This document shows, in pieces, positions 17,276-25,431 of a DNA stretch of 64,000 nt. Position numbers and translations under genes: made by a program. The stretch is from CBDUXP01 sp965371225 [NCBI: uncultured bacterium]. Its GTDB lineage: Bacteria > Abyssobacteria > SURF-5 > CBDUXP01. The first letter of the stretch is position 1. Each line of letters begins with the position of its first letter. Below the pieces are notes generated by a model that did no database searches, was not told where the DNA came from, and saw only the letters and a program-made list of their open reading frames with translations. The stretch covers positions 124,001 through 188,000 of the forward strand of contig CBDUXP010000001.1 in NCBI GenBank assembly GCA_965371225.1. Reading direction: 5' to 3'.

Positions 17276-18466
17276 TCAGCCCGTCGCGGCGTACGCGGCG
17301 AGGAACTCCGCGATCACCCGTTCTTGATCCTCGGGGGCCAACCCAGCGAATAGGGGGAGACTCAGGCTGAGGCGGTCGGCGAGCAGTGCGTGCGGGCACG
17401 CATCAGGGGCGAGGTGGTATTCCCGCGCGTAGGCGTTCAGGGTGTGTACCGCGTGTGTGGCTTGGCGCGTCCCGATGCCCGCGTCCGTCAAGTACTGGGC
17501 CATCCGGTTCCGCCGCGCGTTCAGGGCGGGCAGGTCCGCGAGCGTGGGCAGCCGGCCGTCCGGTGGCGCGAGCAGCACGGCGTAACTCTGATACCCGTGG
17601 GTCCGGTCTTCGCCAGTGGTCGGCGTCAACACCCACGCCTCCCCGGCGAACGCTTCGTTGTACCGCGCGGCTTGGGTCTGCCGGGCGCCGAAGAGCGCAT
17701 CCGCCTTGTCCAACTGCGCCAGCCCCAGGGCCGCGTGCACGTCGGTCATCCGGTAATTGAACCCCAGGACGTCCACATCGTCCAGAAGGCTGGCGCCGAA
17801 CCGCGCATCGGCGTCCGGCGCCCCGTTGACCGCAGCGCCGTGATTGCGCAGGCTGCGCAGGCGGGCCGCCACATCGGCATCCGCCGTGGTAACCATGCCC
17901 CCTTCGCCGGTGGTGATGGATTTCCGGGGGTGAAAGCTGAACGTCTCTAGCGGGGCGAGACTCCCGGTAGGCCGATCCCGATAGACCGCACCAAAGGCAC
18001 ACGCCGCGTCCGCGATCACCTGCCACCCGTGCTCCGCTGCCAGGGCGTGGACCGCGTCCATGTCGGCCGGCAACCCAAACTGATGCACCGGCAGGATGGC
18101 GCGCGTCTGCGGGGTCGCGCGGCGGCGCGCATCCTCCACATCCAGATTGAACGTGCGCAGGTCCACGTCGCACAACACGGGCACCGCGCCGCAGTAGCGG
18201 ACCGCATTGGCCGTGGCGACCCACGTGAAAGACGGCACGAGCACGTGATCCCCCGGTCCGATCCCGGCGGCGAGCAGCGCGAGGTGGAGCGCCGTGGTCC
18301 CCGAAGAGGTGGCCACGGCATACGGGACGCCGCAGCGCTCCGCGAACCGCTGCTCGAACGCCGCCACCTGCGCGCCTTGCGCCACCCAGCCGGAGCGGAG
18401 CACGTCGAGCACGCGGCGCTCTTCCGCGTCGTCGAACGCAGGCCGGCAGATGGGAATGGGCTTCAC
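17276..18466 (-). CDS. DegT/DnrJ/EryC1/StrS-family sugar aminotransferase
   Basis: These PLP enzymes convert nucleotide-linked keto-sugars to amino sugars for surface polysaccharides. The fold-type I features are clear: TSSGTTALHLALLAAGIGPGDHV near residue 53 in the cofactor phosphate-binding region, VDLRTFNLD, then IADAACAFGA, and FSFHPRKSITTGEGGM with the PLP lysine K182. The family usually begins with a few residues before a conserved IP-x-RP-like stretch, so GTG 18466 (VKPIPICRPAF) is preferred, although no strong ribosome-binding site is present. The frame stays open to 18733 upstream. It is followed by asnB (66 bp), which suggests the two act on the same sugar, for example an amino sugar whose acid group becomes an amide. 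Confidence 0.9.
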   Translation of the reverse strand: MKPIPICRPAFDDAEERRVLDVLRSGWVAQGAQVAAFEQRFAERCGVPYAVATSSGTTALHLALLAAGIGPGDHVLVPSFTWVATANAVRYCGAVPVLCDVDLRTFNLDVEDARRRATPQTRAILPVHQFGLPADMDAVHALAAEHGWQVIADAACAFGAVYRDRPTGSLAPLETFSFHPRKSITTGEGGMVTTADADVAARLRSLRNHGAAVNGAPDADARFGASLLDDVDVLGFNYRMTDVHAALGLAQLDKADALFGARQTQAARYNEAFAGEAWVLTPTTGEDRTHGYQSYAVLLAPPDGRLPTLADLPALNARRNRMAQYLTDAGIGTRQATHAVHTLNAYAREYHLAPDACPHALLADRLSLSLPLFAGLAPEDQERVIAEFLAAYAATG

Positions 18467-18557
18467 GGGTGGGTCACGGCGCGGCAGGATCGGCTCCGCC
18501 AATTGTACGTGGGGGCGCAGGCTCAGTCTACGCCGAGCGTCCGCCGGGCTCGGCGTG

Positions 18558-19907
18558 CTACGCGTGCGTGGTGGGGATTGCAGCCGGTGCGCCCGGGGCC
18601 GCCGGTGCCCGACCGCCCGCTCGGATCGCCCCCGCAAGCGCGATCGCGAACCCGATGGTGACCCAGAGGAAGACGCACACGCCGTTGAAGAATTCGCTGC
18701 CCACCTTCGTGATGATGGCCGGCGCCGTCCCATTGAGCAGCACGCCGAATCCGGCCAGGCTCCAGGCGAGGCGCCGCGCGGTCCGCCCGGCTACCGCGCC
18801 CGTCAGGAGCGCCACGATGCTCAGGCAGACGGCCGGGTACAGCATGGCATAGTGCGCCTTCCGCACGTACGGCGACATCAGGAGCATCACCACCAACACG
18901 AAGGCCATTTCCAGATACGGGCCGGGCGCGTCTCGCGGGGACGTGGGCCCCCGACAGACCGCGAGCAGGGTGAGCAGCAGCCCCACGCTGATGACGGGCA
19001 CCGCGCGCCGTACCGCGGCCGGGTCGAGCGCGAGCACATTGACGTAGAAGGGGCCTTTCTCCGGTTTACGGGCGTTACTCTCGGTCAGTAGCCGCAGCAG
19101 CGCGGACTGCACGGACTGCCCGTGCATGTAGTTGTACTGCTTGTGTTCCGGCGTGACGAGATCACCGGCGTAGCTGCGCCAGGTTTGATAGTGCCCGGAC
19201 ACCGCCCGCGGGCCGTACGCGAGCGCGGGCAGGATGGCGAACACGAGCACGGCCCCCGCCGCGGCGGCGATGGCGGCCGTCCATCGGCCGCGGTACAGGA
19301 AGTACACACCAAACAGGCCGGGGGTCACTTTGATGGCGGCGCCCAGGGCGATGGCCAACCCCGCCCACGCGGGACGGTCCTGCCGCAAGAGATAGATCGC
19401 CAACGCGCACCAGAATCCTACGAGGAGATTGCTCTGACTCAGGGTCGCATTGGTCTCGAGCAGTCGAAAGGCCACAAGTCCGGGCAGCACGTACCACCAC
19501 CACGGATGCCCGCGTATCCGGCCGTGCAGCGTGCCAATCGCCAGGGCGGGAATGACCACCACCAGGAGCGCATTGATCGCGTTCCACACCACCGCAAAAC
19601 CGGTGTGACCGAGCGCCGCGAGCGGCAGGAAGAGAATCGCGGTGGAGGGGGGATAGGTGATGTACCCCACCTCGGCGATCATCGCGTCGCGCGGATCGAC
19701 CCCGTCGAGGATCGCCCGCGCTGCCACGTAGTAGTCATATCCGTCATTGCGGTCCAGAGTCCCGAGCACGCTCTTCACGTAGAGCGCCCCGAGGACCACT
19801 ACGCAGGCGGCAATCACACCGCGCCGGACCAGGGGCGACGCGTGCGCGAAGCGGCCCCACCGGTGCGCGCGCTCGCGCCAGGGGTGAAACATGGAGGACG
19901 TGACCAT
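18558..19907 (-). CDS. GT87-family (DUF2029) polyprenyl-phosphate-sugar mannosyltransferase-like membrane protein
   Basis: The 449-residue protein is a polytopic membrane protein with about ten helices, typical of GT-C glycosyltransferases that use polyprenyl-phosphate sugars on the outer face of the membrane. The family signature is visible: an N-terminal helix, the loop with RNDGYDYYVAARAILDG, and the ITYPPSTAILFLPLA segment, followed by SQSNLLVGFWCALAIYLL and ALGAAIKVTPGLFG, where the lysine is conserved in DUF2029/GT87. The start may be 19907 or the internal ATG at 19892. It reads away from the tandem-kinase gene and toward the aminotransferase (91-bp gap), so it likely belongs to the same left-arm operon. 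Substrate specificity is inferred from the family only. Confidence 0.85.
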   Translation of the reverse strand: MVTSSMFHPWRERAHRWGRFAHASPLVRRGVIAACVVVLGALYVKSVLGTLDRNDGYDYYVAARAILDGVDPRDAMIAEVGYITYPPSTAILFLPLAALGHTGFAVVWNAINALLVVVIPALAIGTLHGRIRGHPWWWYVLPGLVAFRLLETNATLSQSNLLVGFWCALAIYLLRQDRPAWAGLAIALGAAIKVTPGLFGVYFLYRGRWTAAIAAAAGAVLVFAILPALAYGPRAVSGHYQTWRSYAGDLVTPEHKQYNYMHGQSVQSALLRLLTESNARKPEKGPFYVNVLALDPAAVRRAVPVISVGLLLTLLAVCRGPTSPRDAPGPYLEMAFVLVVMLLMSPYVRKAHYAMLYPAVCLSIVALLTGAVAGRTARRLAWSLAGFGVLLNGTAPAIITKVGSEFFNGVCVFLWVTIGFAIALAGAIRAGGRAPAAPGAPAAIPTTHA

Positions 19908-20005
19908 CTTGGGTGCCCGGATAGGCGGATGCTACGATACCCTGCCGGGTCTGCGTTGCGGCCAATCGCCACCGCAAAGGCCGCGGGGTCGGCGACTCCC
20001 CTCTC

Positions 20006-21784
20006 GTGGTGAATTTTCAACCCCACACCATGGCGCTGCGCGAATTTGGCGGGCGGCGCTGGCAGACGCACCCCCAGCTCCCGGACAGTGTCGCCGCCCT
20101 GTGCGCGGAGGATCCGCACACCCTCGCTGCGCGCGGTGGCGCGCGCATCATCGGGGACAAGCGGCTGCGGCGCACGGTGTTGGTGCCCGTGGACGGGGGG
20201 CTGGTCCTGGTCAAGGAGATCCGGCCTCCCGCGGCTCTGCGGAGCCTCGTCTGGCGGGTCCGCGCCCACCCGGGCCAACGGGAATGGCGCTGGGCTTGCC
20301 GCTTCGCGGCGGCCGGCCTGTCCGTGCCGCGCCCCTGGGCGTTCTTCGACGGCGGCGTGCGGGGCTCCAGCTGGTTTCTGCAAGAGGGTGTTCCCGACGT
20401 GACGGACCTGCTGTCGTATTGCGGCGCGCGGTTCCACACACCAGGCGAGGGCGACGCGCTCTGGCGCGCCGTCGCCACACGCCTGGGCACGATGCTGGCC
20501 ACGGTGCACAACGTCGGCGCCAACCACCCGGACCTGCACCCGGGCAACATCCTTTGCCGCGGCGACACGGTGGACACGCTGCGCATCTCGCTCGTGGATT
20601 ACCATTCGATCCGCCACGGCGTTGGTCCCGCCGCGGGCTACCGAGCCGCCAATCTGGCCAGGCTCTACTGGCATATGGAAGGAGTCCTGGGGCCGGCGCG
20701 CCTTCGCGATGTGTTAGCGGTTTATCTGGCGCACGTTCGCCAACCGAACTGGCAATCGGCCGAGGAATTGGCTACGTGCCTGGCGGCGCGTGTTCCCCGC
20801 CTGCGGCTCAAGCGCGCCCGCAGTCGCGCGAAGAAAGCCTTCGCCAACTCCAGCGGGTTCCGCGTCGTGCGAGACGGCGGCCTGCGCATGTGGCACGCGG
20901 CTGAGACCACCCCGGAGGCGATTCGCGAGGTGCTGGCTCGCGTCAACTCGGGCGCGGTGGCGGCGCACAAGGCGCGGCCAGGCAGTGCGCTGTATCCCGT
21001 GTCGGACGCGCTCGGGGGCCAAGTGTGGGTCAAGTCGTACGCGCATGCGGGGCCATGGAAGCAAGTGGAAGCCTGGCTGGGTCGCACATACAGCCGGCGG
21101 GGCTGGTACGCGCTGGAACGGCTGCGCTGGCTCGCCATCGCCGCGCCAGTAGGGCTCGCGTGCGTGGAAGAGTGGCGCGGCCTGCGCTTGGTGCGGTCGC
21201 ACCTGATCACACGCCACGTAGAACATGTGGCGGACCTGGACACGCTCCTGTTCACGGCGTCGCGCATTCACGGCGATCCCGACCGCCTGCGGCGCAAGCG
21301 CCGGCTCATCGGTGACCTGGCGCGGCTCGTCCGGGCGTTGCACGACACGGGCACCTATCACCGTGACCTCTCCGCAAAAAATATCCTCGTGGGCTGGTGG
21401 GGGCACGATCTCAAATTCTGGCTCGTCGATGCGGACAGCATTCGCTTCCCGTGGTTCGGCGTGCGCCGGCGCGCCCGGGCGCGCAACCTGGCGCAGCTCA
21501 CGGGATTGCCCAGCACGATCACGTTCCGCGATCGACTCCGGTTCCTGCGCGCGTACTGCGGCAGTCCGGCCGGGATGCGCGCCGCGCTCCGCGACGCACC
21601 TCTCATCATGCGGTACGGCGGGAAGACCCAAGATCAGTGGCGCCTCCGCGAGGAGCAAGCTGCGGCGGGGGACGGGCCGGGCCCGCATCGAGGTGTCCCG
21701 TCCCTGCTCGTGAGGAAGGCGGCCGCCGTGGTACCCGCGTCCGCATCTCCTCCCGCCGATCCAGGGCGGCTGCCCGACGGGTAG
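20006..21784 (+). CDS. Tandem lipopolysaccharide-kinase-like (WaaP/InaA-type) protein
   Basis: Two eukaryotic-like small-molecule kinase domains lie in one 592-residue chain. The first (about 45-260) has the ATP lysine in VLVKEIRPP (K70), the catalytic loop HPDLHPGNIL (D176, N181) and a metal-binding D198 in VDYHS. The second (about 310-540) has WVKSY, then YHRDLSAKNIL (D454, N459) and D475 in LVDADSI. WaaP and InaA relatives phosphorylate core heptoses or Kdo of lipopolysaccharide at the inner membrane. Both copies keep the catalytic aspartate and asparagine, so both may be active. The start is GTG 20006 or ATG 20030; neither has a clear ribosome-binding site. It stands before the polysaccharide operon and probably phosphorylates a glycan or lipid intermediate. 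The tandem arrangement is unusual. Confidence 0.8.
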   Translation: MVNFQPHTMALREFGGRRWQTHPQLPDSVAALCAEDPHTLAARGGARIIGDKRLRRTVLVPVDGGLVLVKEIRPPAALRSLVWRVRAHPGQREWRWACRFAAAGLSVPRPWAFFDGGVRGSSWFLQEGVPDVTDLLSYCGARFHTPGEGDALWRAVATRLGTMLATVHNVGANHPDLHPGNILCRGDTVDTLRISLVDYHSIRHGVGPAAGYRAANLARLYWHMEGVLGPARLRDVLAVYLAHVRQPNWQSAEELATCLAARVPRLRLKRARSRAKKAFANSSGFRVVRDGGLRMWHAAETTPEAIREVLARVNSGAVAAHKARPGSALYPVSDALGGQVWVKSYAHAGPWKQVEAWLGRTYSRRGWYALERLRWLAIAAPVGLACVEEWRGLRLVRSHLITRHVEHVADLDTLLFTASRIHGDPDRLRRKRRLIGDLARLVRALHDTGTYHRDLSAKNILVGWWGHDLKFWLVDADSIRFPWFGVRRRARARNLAQLTGLPSTITFRDRLRFLRAYCGSPAGMRAALRDAPLIMRYGGKTQDQWRLREEQAAAGDGPGPHRGVPSLLVRKAAAVVPASASPPADPGRLPDG

Positions 21785-21955
21785 GCAATCGCTTCATACC
21801 GCCGCGGCGACGGTCGGGAGGCACCCCGCCCCAGACGCAGGGATCCGGGACCCCGGGTACGGTGACGAGCGGTGGCCCATGCAGTGGGGGGGCGTCGGGC
21901 CGATAATGACCTGCGAGGTCTTCCGAAGGGGGGATATCCTCTTATGTAACTGCGG

Positions 21956-21973
21956 CGGAGCGCTCGGGCTCCG
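21956..21973 (+). repeat. Inverted repeat / hairpin in operon leader
   Basis: CGGAGC and GCTCCG form a 6-bp stem with a 6-nt loop. Confidence 0.4.
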
Positions 21974-22025
21974 AAGAGTTCATCATACAGCACATTATTT
22001 GACGTATAGGTACTTCTGCTGCGGC

Positions 22026-22045
22026 GCCTGACTTGACGGTCAGGC
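22026..22045 (+). repeat. Inverted repeat / hairpin in operon leader, loop contains TTGACG
   Basis: GCCTGAC and GTCAGGC form a perfect 7-bp stem around a 6-nt loop. It could be an operator overlapping a -35 box, or an RNA structure. Confidence 0.4.
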
Positions 22046-22264
22046 CGGTACCTGTGTTTAGCTGTACTCACGCCGCGTCTGGGGGCGAGGCAGCGAAAGT
22101 GGAGGCAGGTTAGGCACACGCTGGGGGTTGGTCCGCGGGCATCATCGACAGGACCACCGGACAGGGGTTCATATGGGGGCGTACGTAGGGGAATCGCGCG
22201 TCAGGCGACACGGAGGCATCGACGCGCACATGGACAGCAGTTTTGCAACAGGTGAGGTGTGCCC

Positions 22265-23695
22265 ATGTTTCTAAAAGAACACGGGCACCAGCTCATGCGG
22301 GCGGCACAGTGGGGCGATTTCGCCCTGATGTGTGCCGCGTTCGTGTGCGCCTCCGCAGCCACCCAGGGGGTGCCCACCGCTTCGGTCTCCAGCATCGTGC
22401 ACGTTCTGTTGGCCAACGTCAGCTTGCTGGTCATCGGGGGGCTCGGCTTTCACGCGGCCGCCGTGCGCGAGCATCTGTACCGGTCCAGGCGCCTGGAGAG
22501 CCTCACCGGCGAGTTCATCCCCCTCGTCCGCGTCACCGCGTTCAGTTTCGTCCTCTTCACGTTGACGGCGTACGTGCTGCACCGGGAACTGCTAACCGCC
22601 GATTTCCTCGTGCTGTTTTACGTGGGCACAGTCGGTCTCATCGGCCTGCAGCGCCTGGCCATCCGCGCGGTGCTGCGCCAAGCGCGCCGCCGCGGCCGCA
22701 ATTTCCGGCGCGTGCTGATCGTGGGCACGAACGACCAGGCCCGGCACCTGTGCCGCACGTTCCGGGAGCACCCCGAGTTCGGTATTCGGGTCCTGGGATT
22801 TGCCGACGACCGGCAGCCCCCCCCCGCGAACGGCACCATGGACGACGCCCCCATCGTCACCCCGCTGGAGAGCATCGGCAACTACGTGCAGGCCCACGTG
22901 GTGGATGAGGTATTCCTCACGCTGCCCGTCCGGTCGTACTTCGATGTGATCCAGCGCGTGATCCAGATCTGTGAGGAAGTAGGCATCACGTCCCACGTGA
23001 GCACCGACTTCTACCGGACCGCCATTGCGGACCAGGTCCCCGGCCACGTGGGCGCCCTCCCATTTGTCACCTACACCACCGAACCGCACGCGCCATCCCA
23101 GCTCGCCCTGAAACGCCTGATCGACATCGCGATCGCCGCCACCGCGTTGGTCTGCTTCTCCCCCGTCATGCTGGTCTGCGCCTTCGCCGTCAAACTCAGC
23201 TCTCCGGGGTCGACCCTGTTCGGCCAGCGGCGCGTGGGCTATCACAGCCGACCGTTCACCATGTGGAAATTCCGGACCATGTCGCAGGACGCGGATGCGC
23301 GCAAAGGCGAACTGACGGCCCTGAATGAAGCGGACGGGCCGGTCTTCAAGATCCGCAAGGACCCCCGCATCACGGCCGTCGGCCGGGTGCTGCGCCACTT
23401 CAGTCTCGACGAACTTCCGCAATTGTGGAACGTGGTGCGGGGGGACATGAGCCTGGTCGGGCCGCGCCCCCTGCCCGCCGCGGAAGCCCAGGCGTGCAAC
23501 GGGGCCCAGCGGCGGCGCCTGAGCATGAAACCCGGGCTCACGTGCACCTGGCAGGTGTCCGGCCGCAACGCGGTCCCCTTCGAGACCTGGGTGGAAATGG
23601 ATTTGGCCTATATCGACAACTGGTCGCTCACGCTGGACGCGCGCCTGATGCTGCGCACGATCCCCGCGGTGCTCACGGGACGGGGGGCGTTTTGA
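22265..23695 (+). CDS. Undecaprenyl-phosphate sugar phosphotransferase (initiating glycosyltransferase, WbaP/WcaJ-type)
   Basis: This membrane enzyme starts repeat-unit synthesis by moving a sugar-1-phosphate from a UDP-sugar to undecaprenyl phosphate. The 476-residue protein has four N-terminal helices (about 15-150), a CoA-binding-like Rossmann domain (RRVLIVGTNDQARHL onward), then a fifth hydrophobic segment (IDIAIAATALVCFSPVML). The C-terminal bacterial sugar transferase domain has MWKFRTM, FSLDELPQLWNVV with the catalytic Asp-Glu pair, SLVGPRP and GLTCTWQVSGRN. ATG 22265 is chosen for the GGTGAGG site 7 nt upstream. It is the first gene of the operon. The GLTCTWQVSGR stretch is typical of the exopolysaccharide (EpsB/PEP-CTERM-type) branch of this family. 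The sugar (hexose or galactose) cannot be told. Confidence 0.94.
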   Translation: MFLKEHGHQLMRAAQWGDFALMCAAFVCASAATQGVPTASVSSIVHVLLANVSLLVIGGLGFHAAAVREHLYRSRRLESLTGEFIPLVRVTAFSFVLFTLTAYVLHRELLTADFLVLFYVGTVGLIGLQRLAIRAVLRQARRRGRNFRRVLIVGTNDQARHLCRTFREHPEFGIRVLGFADDRQPPPANGTMDDAPIVTPLESIGNYVQAHVVDEVFLTLPVRSYFDVIQRVIQICEEVGITSHVSTDFYRTAIADQVPGHVGALPFVTYTTEPHAPSQLALKRLIDIAIAATALVCFSPVMLVCAFAVKLSSPGSTLFGQRRVGYHSRPFTMWKFRTMSQDADARKGELTALNEADGPVFKIRKDPRITAVGRVLRHFSLDELPQLWNVVRGDMSLVGPRPLPAAEAQACNGAQRRRLSMKPGLTCTWQVSGRNAVPFETWVEMDLAYIDNWSLTLDARLMLRTIPAVLTGRGAF

Positions 23696-23935
23696 CCCGG
23701 CCCGTCCCCGCGCTGCGGCCGGCGTGGCCAATTGTGGTCAGGCTACGGGACGTATATGCTAAGCACCCGAGCGTCGCGGACTTATGGAGACGGTCGCGCC
23801 GCTCGTGCCACCCTCTGGGAGAGCGTGGGGCTTTGCGTTCGGGCCGGCGGTTACGACCGCCCCCGCGGGCGTTACAAGCTCGGAGTACAGAACGGGTTCC
23901 AATGGTTGTACGGGAGGAACCGACCCCAGAGGCGT

Positions 23936-24751
23936 ATGCACAGCCGCACCGATTATCGGGCCGCCGCAGCCGAAACGGCTGCTAGCCCCCCCACCGCCAC
24001 CCCCGCCGCCGCGGTTTCGGCCGGCCACGCGCCTGCCGTCCGCCGGGCGCTCGCCGTCCTGCTCGCCGGTGCGGCGTGCCTCAGCTGCGCCACCGGTTCG
24101 CGCGAGGTCGCGGACACATCCGCGGCAGCGGCGCCCGCCCTGGTGGCGGAGGCCCCTGCGCCGGCCGTGCACGAGCCGCTGCGGCTGGTACCGGGCGACG
24201 GCATCCAGGTCCGATTTTTCTACTACCCCGAGTTGAACGCGTCGGTGATCGTGCGCGAGGACGGGCGCGTGTCCCTGGATCTGGTGGACGACGTGCAAGT
24301 GGAGGGCCTCACCCCGACGGAGCTGGACGCCGTGTTATCGCGTCGCTACGCGCCGCACTTGCGGTACCCCACCCTCACGGTGGTGGTGACGGAAGGACCG
24401 CGGCACGTGTACGTGGGCGGCGAGGTGCGCCAACCGGGTGCGCTGACCCTGAACCGGCGCATGACCGTCGTCCAGGCCATCTACGCCGCGGGGAGCCTGA
24501 GCGACAAGGGGGATGCGCACCGCATCGTGCTGCTGCGCGAAGCCGGGCCGGGCTTGCGCACCTACCAGGTGATCGACCTGGACCTGGTCCTGCAGGCGAA
24601 GGCCGAGGACTTGGCTCTGAAACCGTTTGACGTGGTGTTCGTGCCGAGAACGTCTATCGCGAATCTGAACCTGTGGGTCGAGCAATATATCGACAAGCTG
24701 CTGCCGTTCGGCCGGTCCGTCAGCTACAACTACACGGAGGTGTTGCGCTGA
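23936..24751 (+). CDS. Polysaccharide export outer-membrane lipoprotein (Wza-like)
   Basis: Wza-type proteins form the outer-membrane channel for capsule or exopolysaccharide. The protein shows a hydrophobic segment ALAVLLAGAACLSC with cysteines fitting a loose lipobox, the polysaccharide-export (PES) domain LRLVPGDGIQVRFFYYPELN with VREDGRVSLDLV, and an SLBB domain (HVYVGGEVRQPGALTL, VVQAIYAAGS). It ends FVPRTSIANLNLWVEQYIDKL, typical of the family. ATG 23936 is chosen because AGAGG precedes it and the lipoprotein signal follows, though the n-region (about 45 residues) is long; the frame is open further upstream. A 240-bp gap separates it from the initiating transferase, with no gene in it. 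It overlaps the next gene by 1 bp (TGATG), indicating translational coupling. Confidence 0.88.
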   Translation: MHSRTDYRAAAAETAASPPTATPAAAVSAGHAPAVRRALAVLLAGAACLSCATGSREVADTSAAAAPALVAEAPAPAVHEPLRLVPGDGIQVRFFYYPELNASVIVREDGRVSLDLVDDVQVEGLTPTELDAVLSRRYAPHLRYPTLTVVVTEGPRHVYVGGEVRQPGALTLNRRMTVVQAIYAAGSLSDKGDAHRIVLLREAGPGLRTYQVIDLDLVLQAKAEDLALKPFDVVFVPRTSIANLNLWVEQYIDKLLPFGRSVSYNYTEVLR

Positions 24752-25401
24752 TGTCCCGGGCGCCGGCATTCCTCCAGTCGCCCGACCCGGGTCTCGTGGC
24801 AGACCTGGTGCGCTTTGCCGCCATGGCGTGGCCGCGCGTGCATGCCCAGGATGTCCGCAGCATCGCCCTGCTGAGCAGCGTCTCGGGCGAAGGCACGACC
24901 ACGATTGCGTGTCTGCTCGGCCAAGTCCTGGCCGCCCACCAGGGACTCCGCGTGCTGCTGCTGGATGGCAACACGCGGCATCCCACCCTCGCCGGGGTGG
25001 CCGACGTGGATGACAGCCGCGGCTGGCGCGAGGCGGCGACCGACGTCCAGACCGTATGCGCGCCCACCCGCTGGCCGAACGTGGTCGTCAGTCCGCTGGG
25101 ACCGGCGCCGCCGGCCGGCGCGCCCACCGACCCGGCAGCGCTCCAAGGGTTGCTGGACCGGTGCGTGGACAAGTTCGATGTGACCCTGCTCGACTGCGCG
25201 CCCCTGGAGTTCATGGGCGACGCGTTGCAGATCGCGCGCCTCGCGGATGCCGCCATCCTGGTGGTGGAAGCCGAACGGTTGAACCGGGCGGCCCTCGCTC
25301 ACAGTTGTGCCACGCTCGAGAGTCTCGACCTGCATTTCCTGGGCGTCCTCTTGAACCGCCACCGGCATCCCGTGCCGGGGTTTCTGTACCGCCGTGCGTA
25401 A
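24751..25401 (+). CDS. CpsD/CapB-type polysaccharide-regulating ATPase with altered Walker A
   Basis: The protein resembles the cytoplasmic tyrosine-kinase/ParA-like partner of chain-length co-polymerases. IALLSSVSGEGTTTIACLL occupies the Walker A position, but the lysine of the usual GEGKT is threonine here. The Walker A' region is VLLLDGNTRHPTL and the Walker B region is VTLLDCAPLEF. The long tail with clustered tyrosines that BY-kinases autophosphorylate is absent: the protein ends FLYRRA. It may therefore bind nucleotide weakly or act as a scaffold rather than a tyrosine kinase, which is inference. At 216 residues it is a little short. Start ATG 24751 overlaps the Wza stop, and the Wzc/GumC-like gene follows after 30 bp, the usual order for these three genes. 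Confidence 0.82.
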   Translation: MSRAPAFLQSPDPGLVADLVRFAAMAWPRVHAQDVRSIALLSSVSGEGTTTIACLLGQVLAAHQGLRVLLLDGNTRHPTLAGVADVDDSRGWREAATDVQTVCAPTRWPNVVVSPLGPAPPAGAPTDPAALQGLLDRCVDKFDVTLLDCAPLEFMGDALQIARLADAAILVVEAERLNRAALAHSCATLESLDLHFLGVLLNRHRHPVPGFLYRRA

Positions 25402-25431
25402 CGCGGCCGCGCACGGGTGGGGCAACCGGTA

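Larger units (their letters stand above)
21785..22264 (+). promoter_or_regulatory. 480-bp non-coding leader before the polysaccharide operon
   Basis: No plausible gene is present. Two perfect hairpins stand out: CGGAGC...GCTCCG (21956-21973, 6-bp stem) and GCCTGAC...GTCAGGC (22026-22045, 7-bp stem). An AT-rich patch lies between them (about 21980-22015). The loop of the second hairpin contains TTGACG, a near-consensus -35, but no good -10 follows at the right distance. The region ends with a strong ribosome-binding site GGTGAGG (22251-22257). It most likely carries the promoter and regulatory elements of the operon. Confidence 0.5.

Noticed and set aside
22231-22250. Possible sigma54 promoter before the polysaccharide operon
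   Set aside because: TGGACAGCAGTTTTGCA resembles a -24/-12 site, but the GG-GC spacing is one base too long and it is too close to the start codon.
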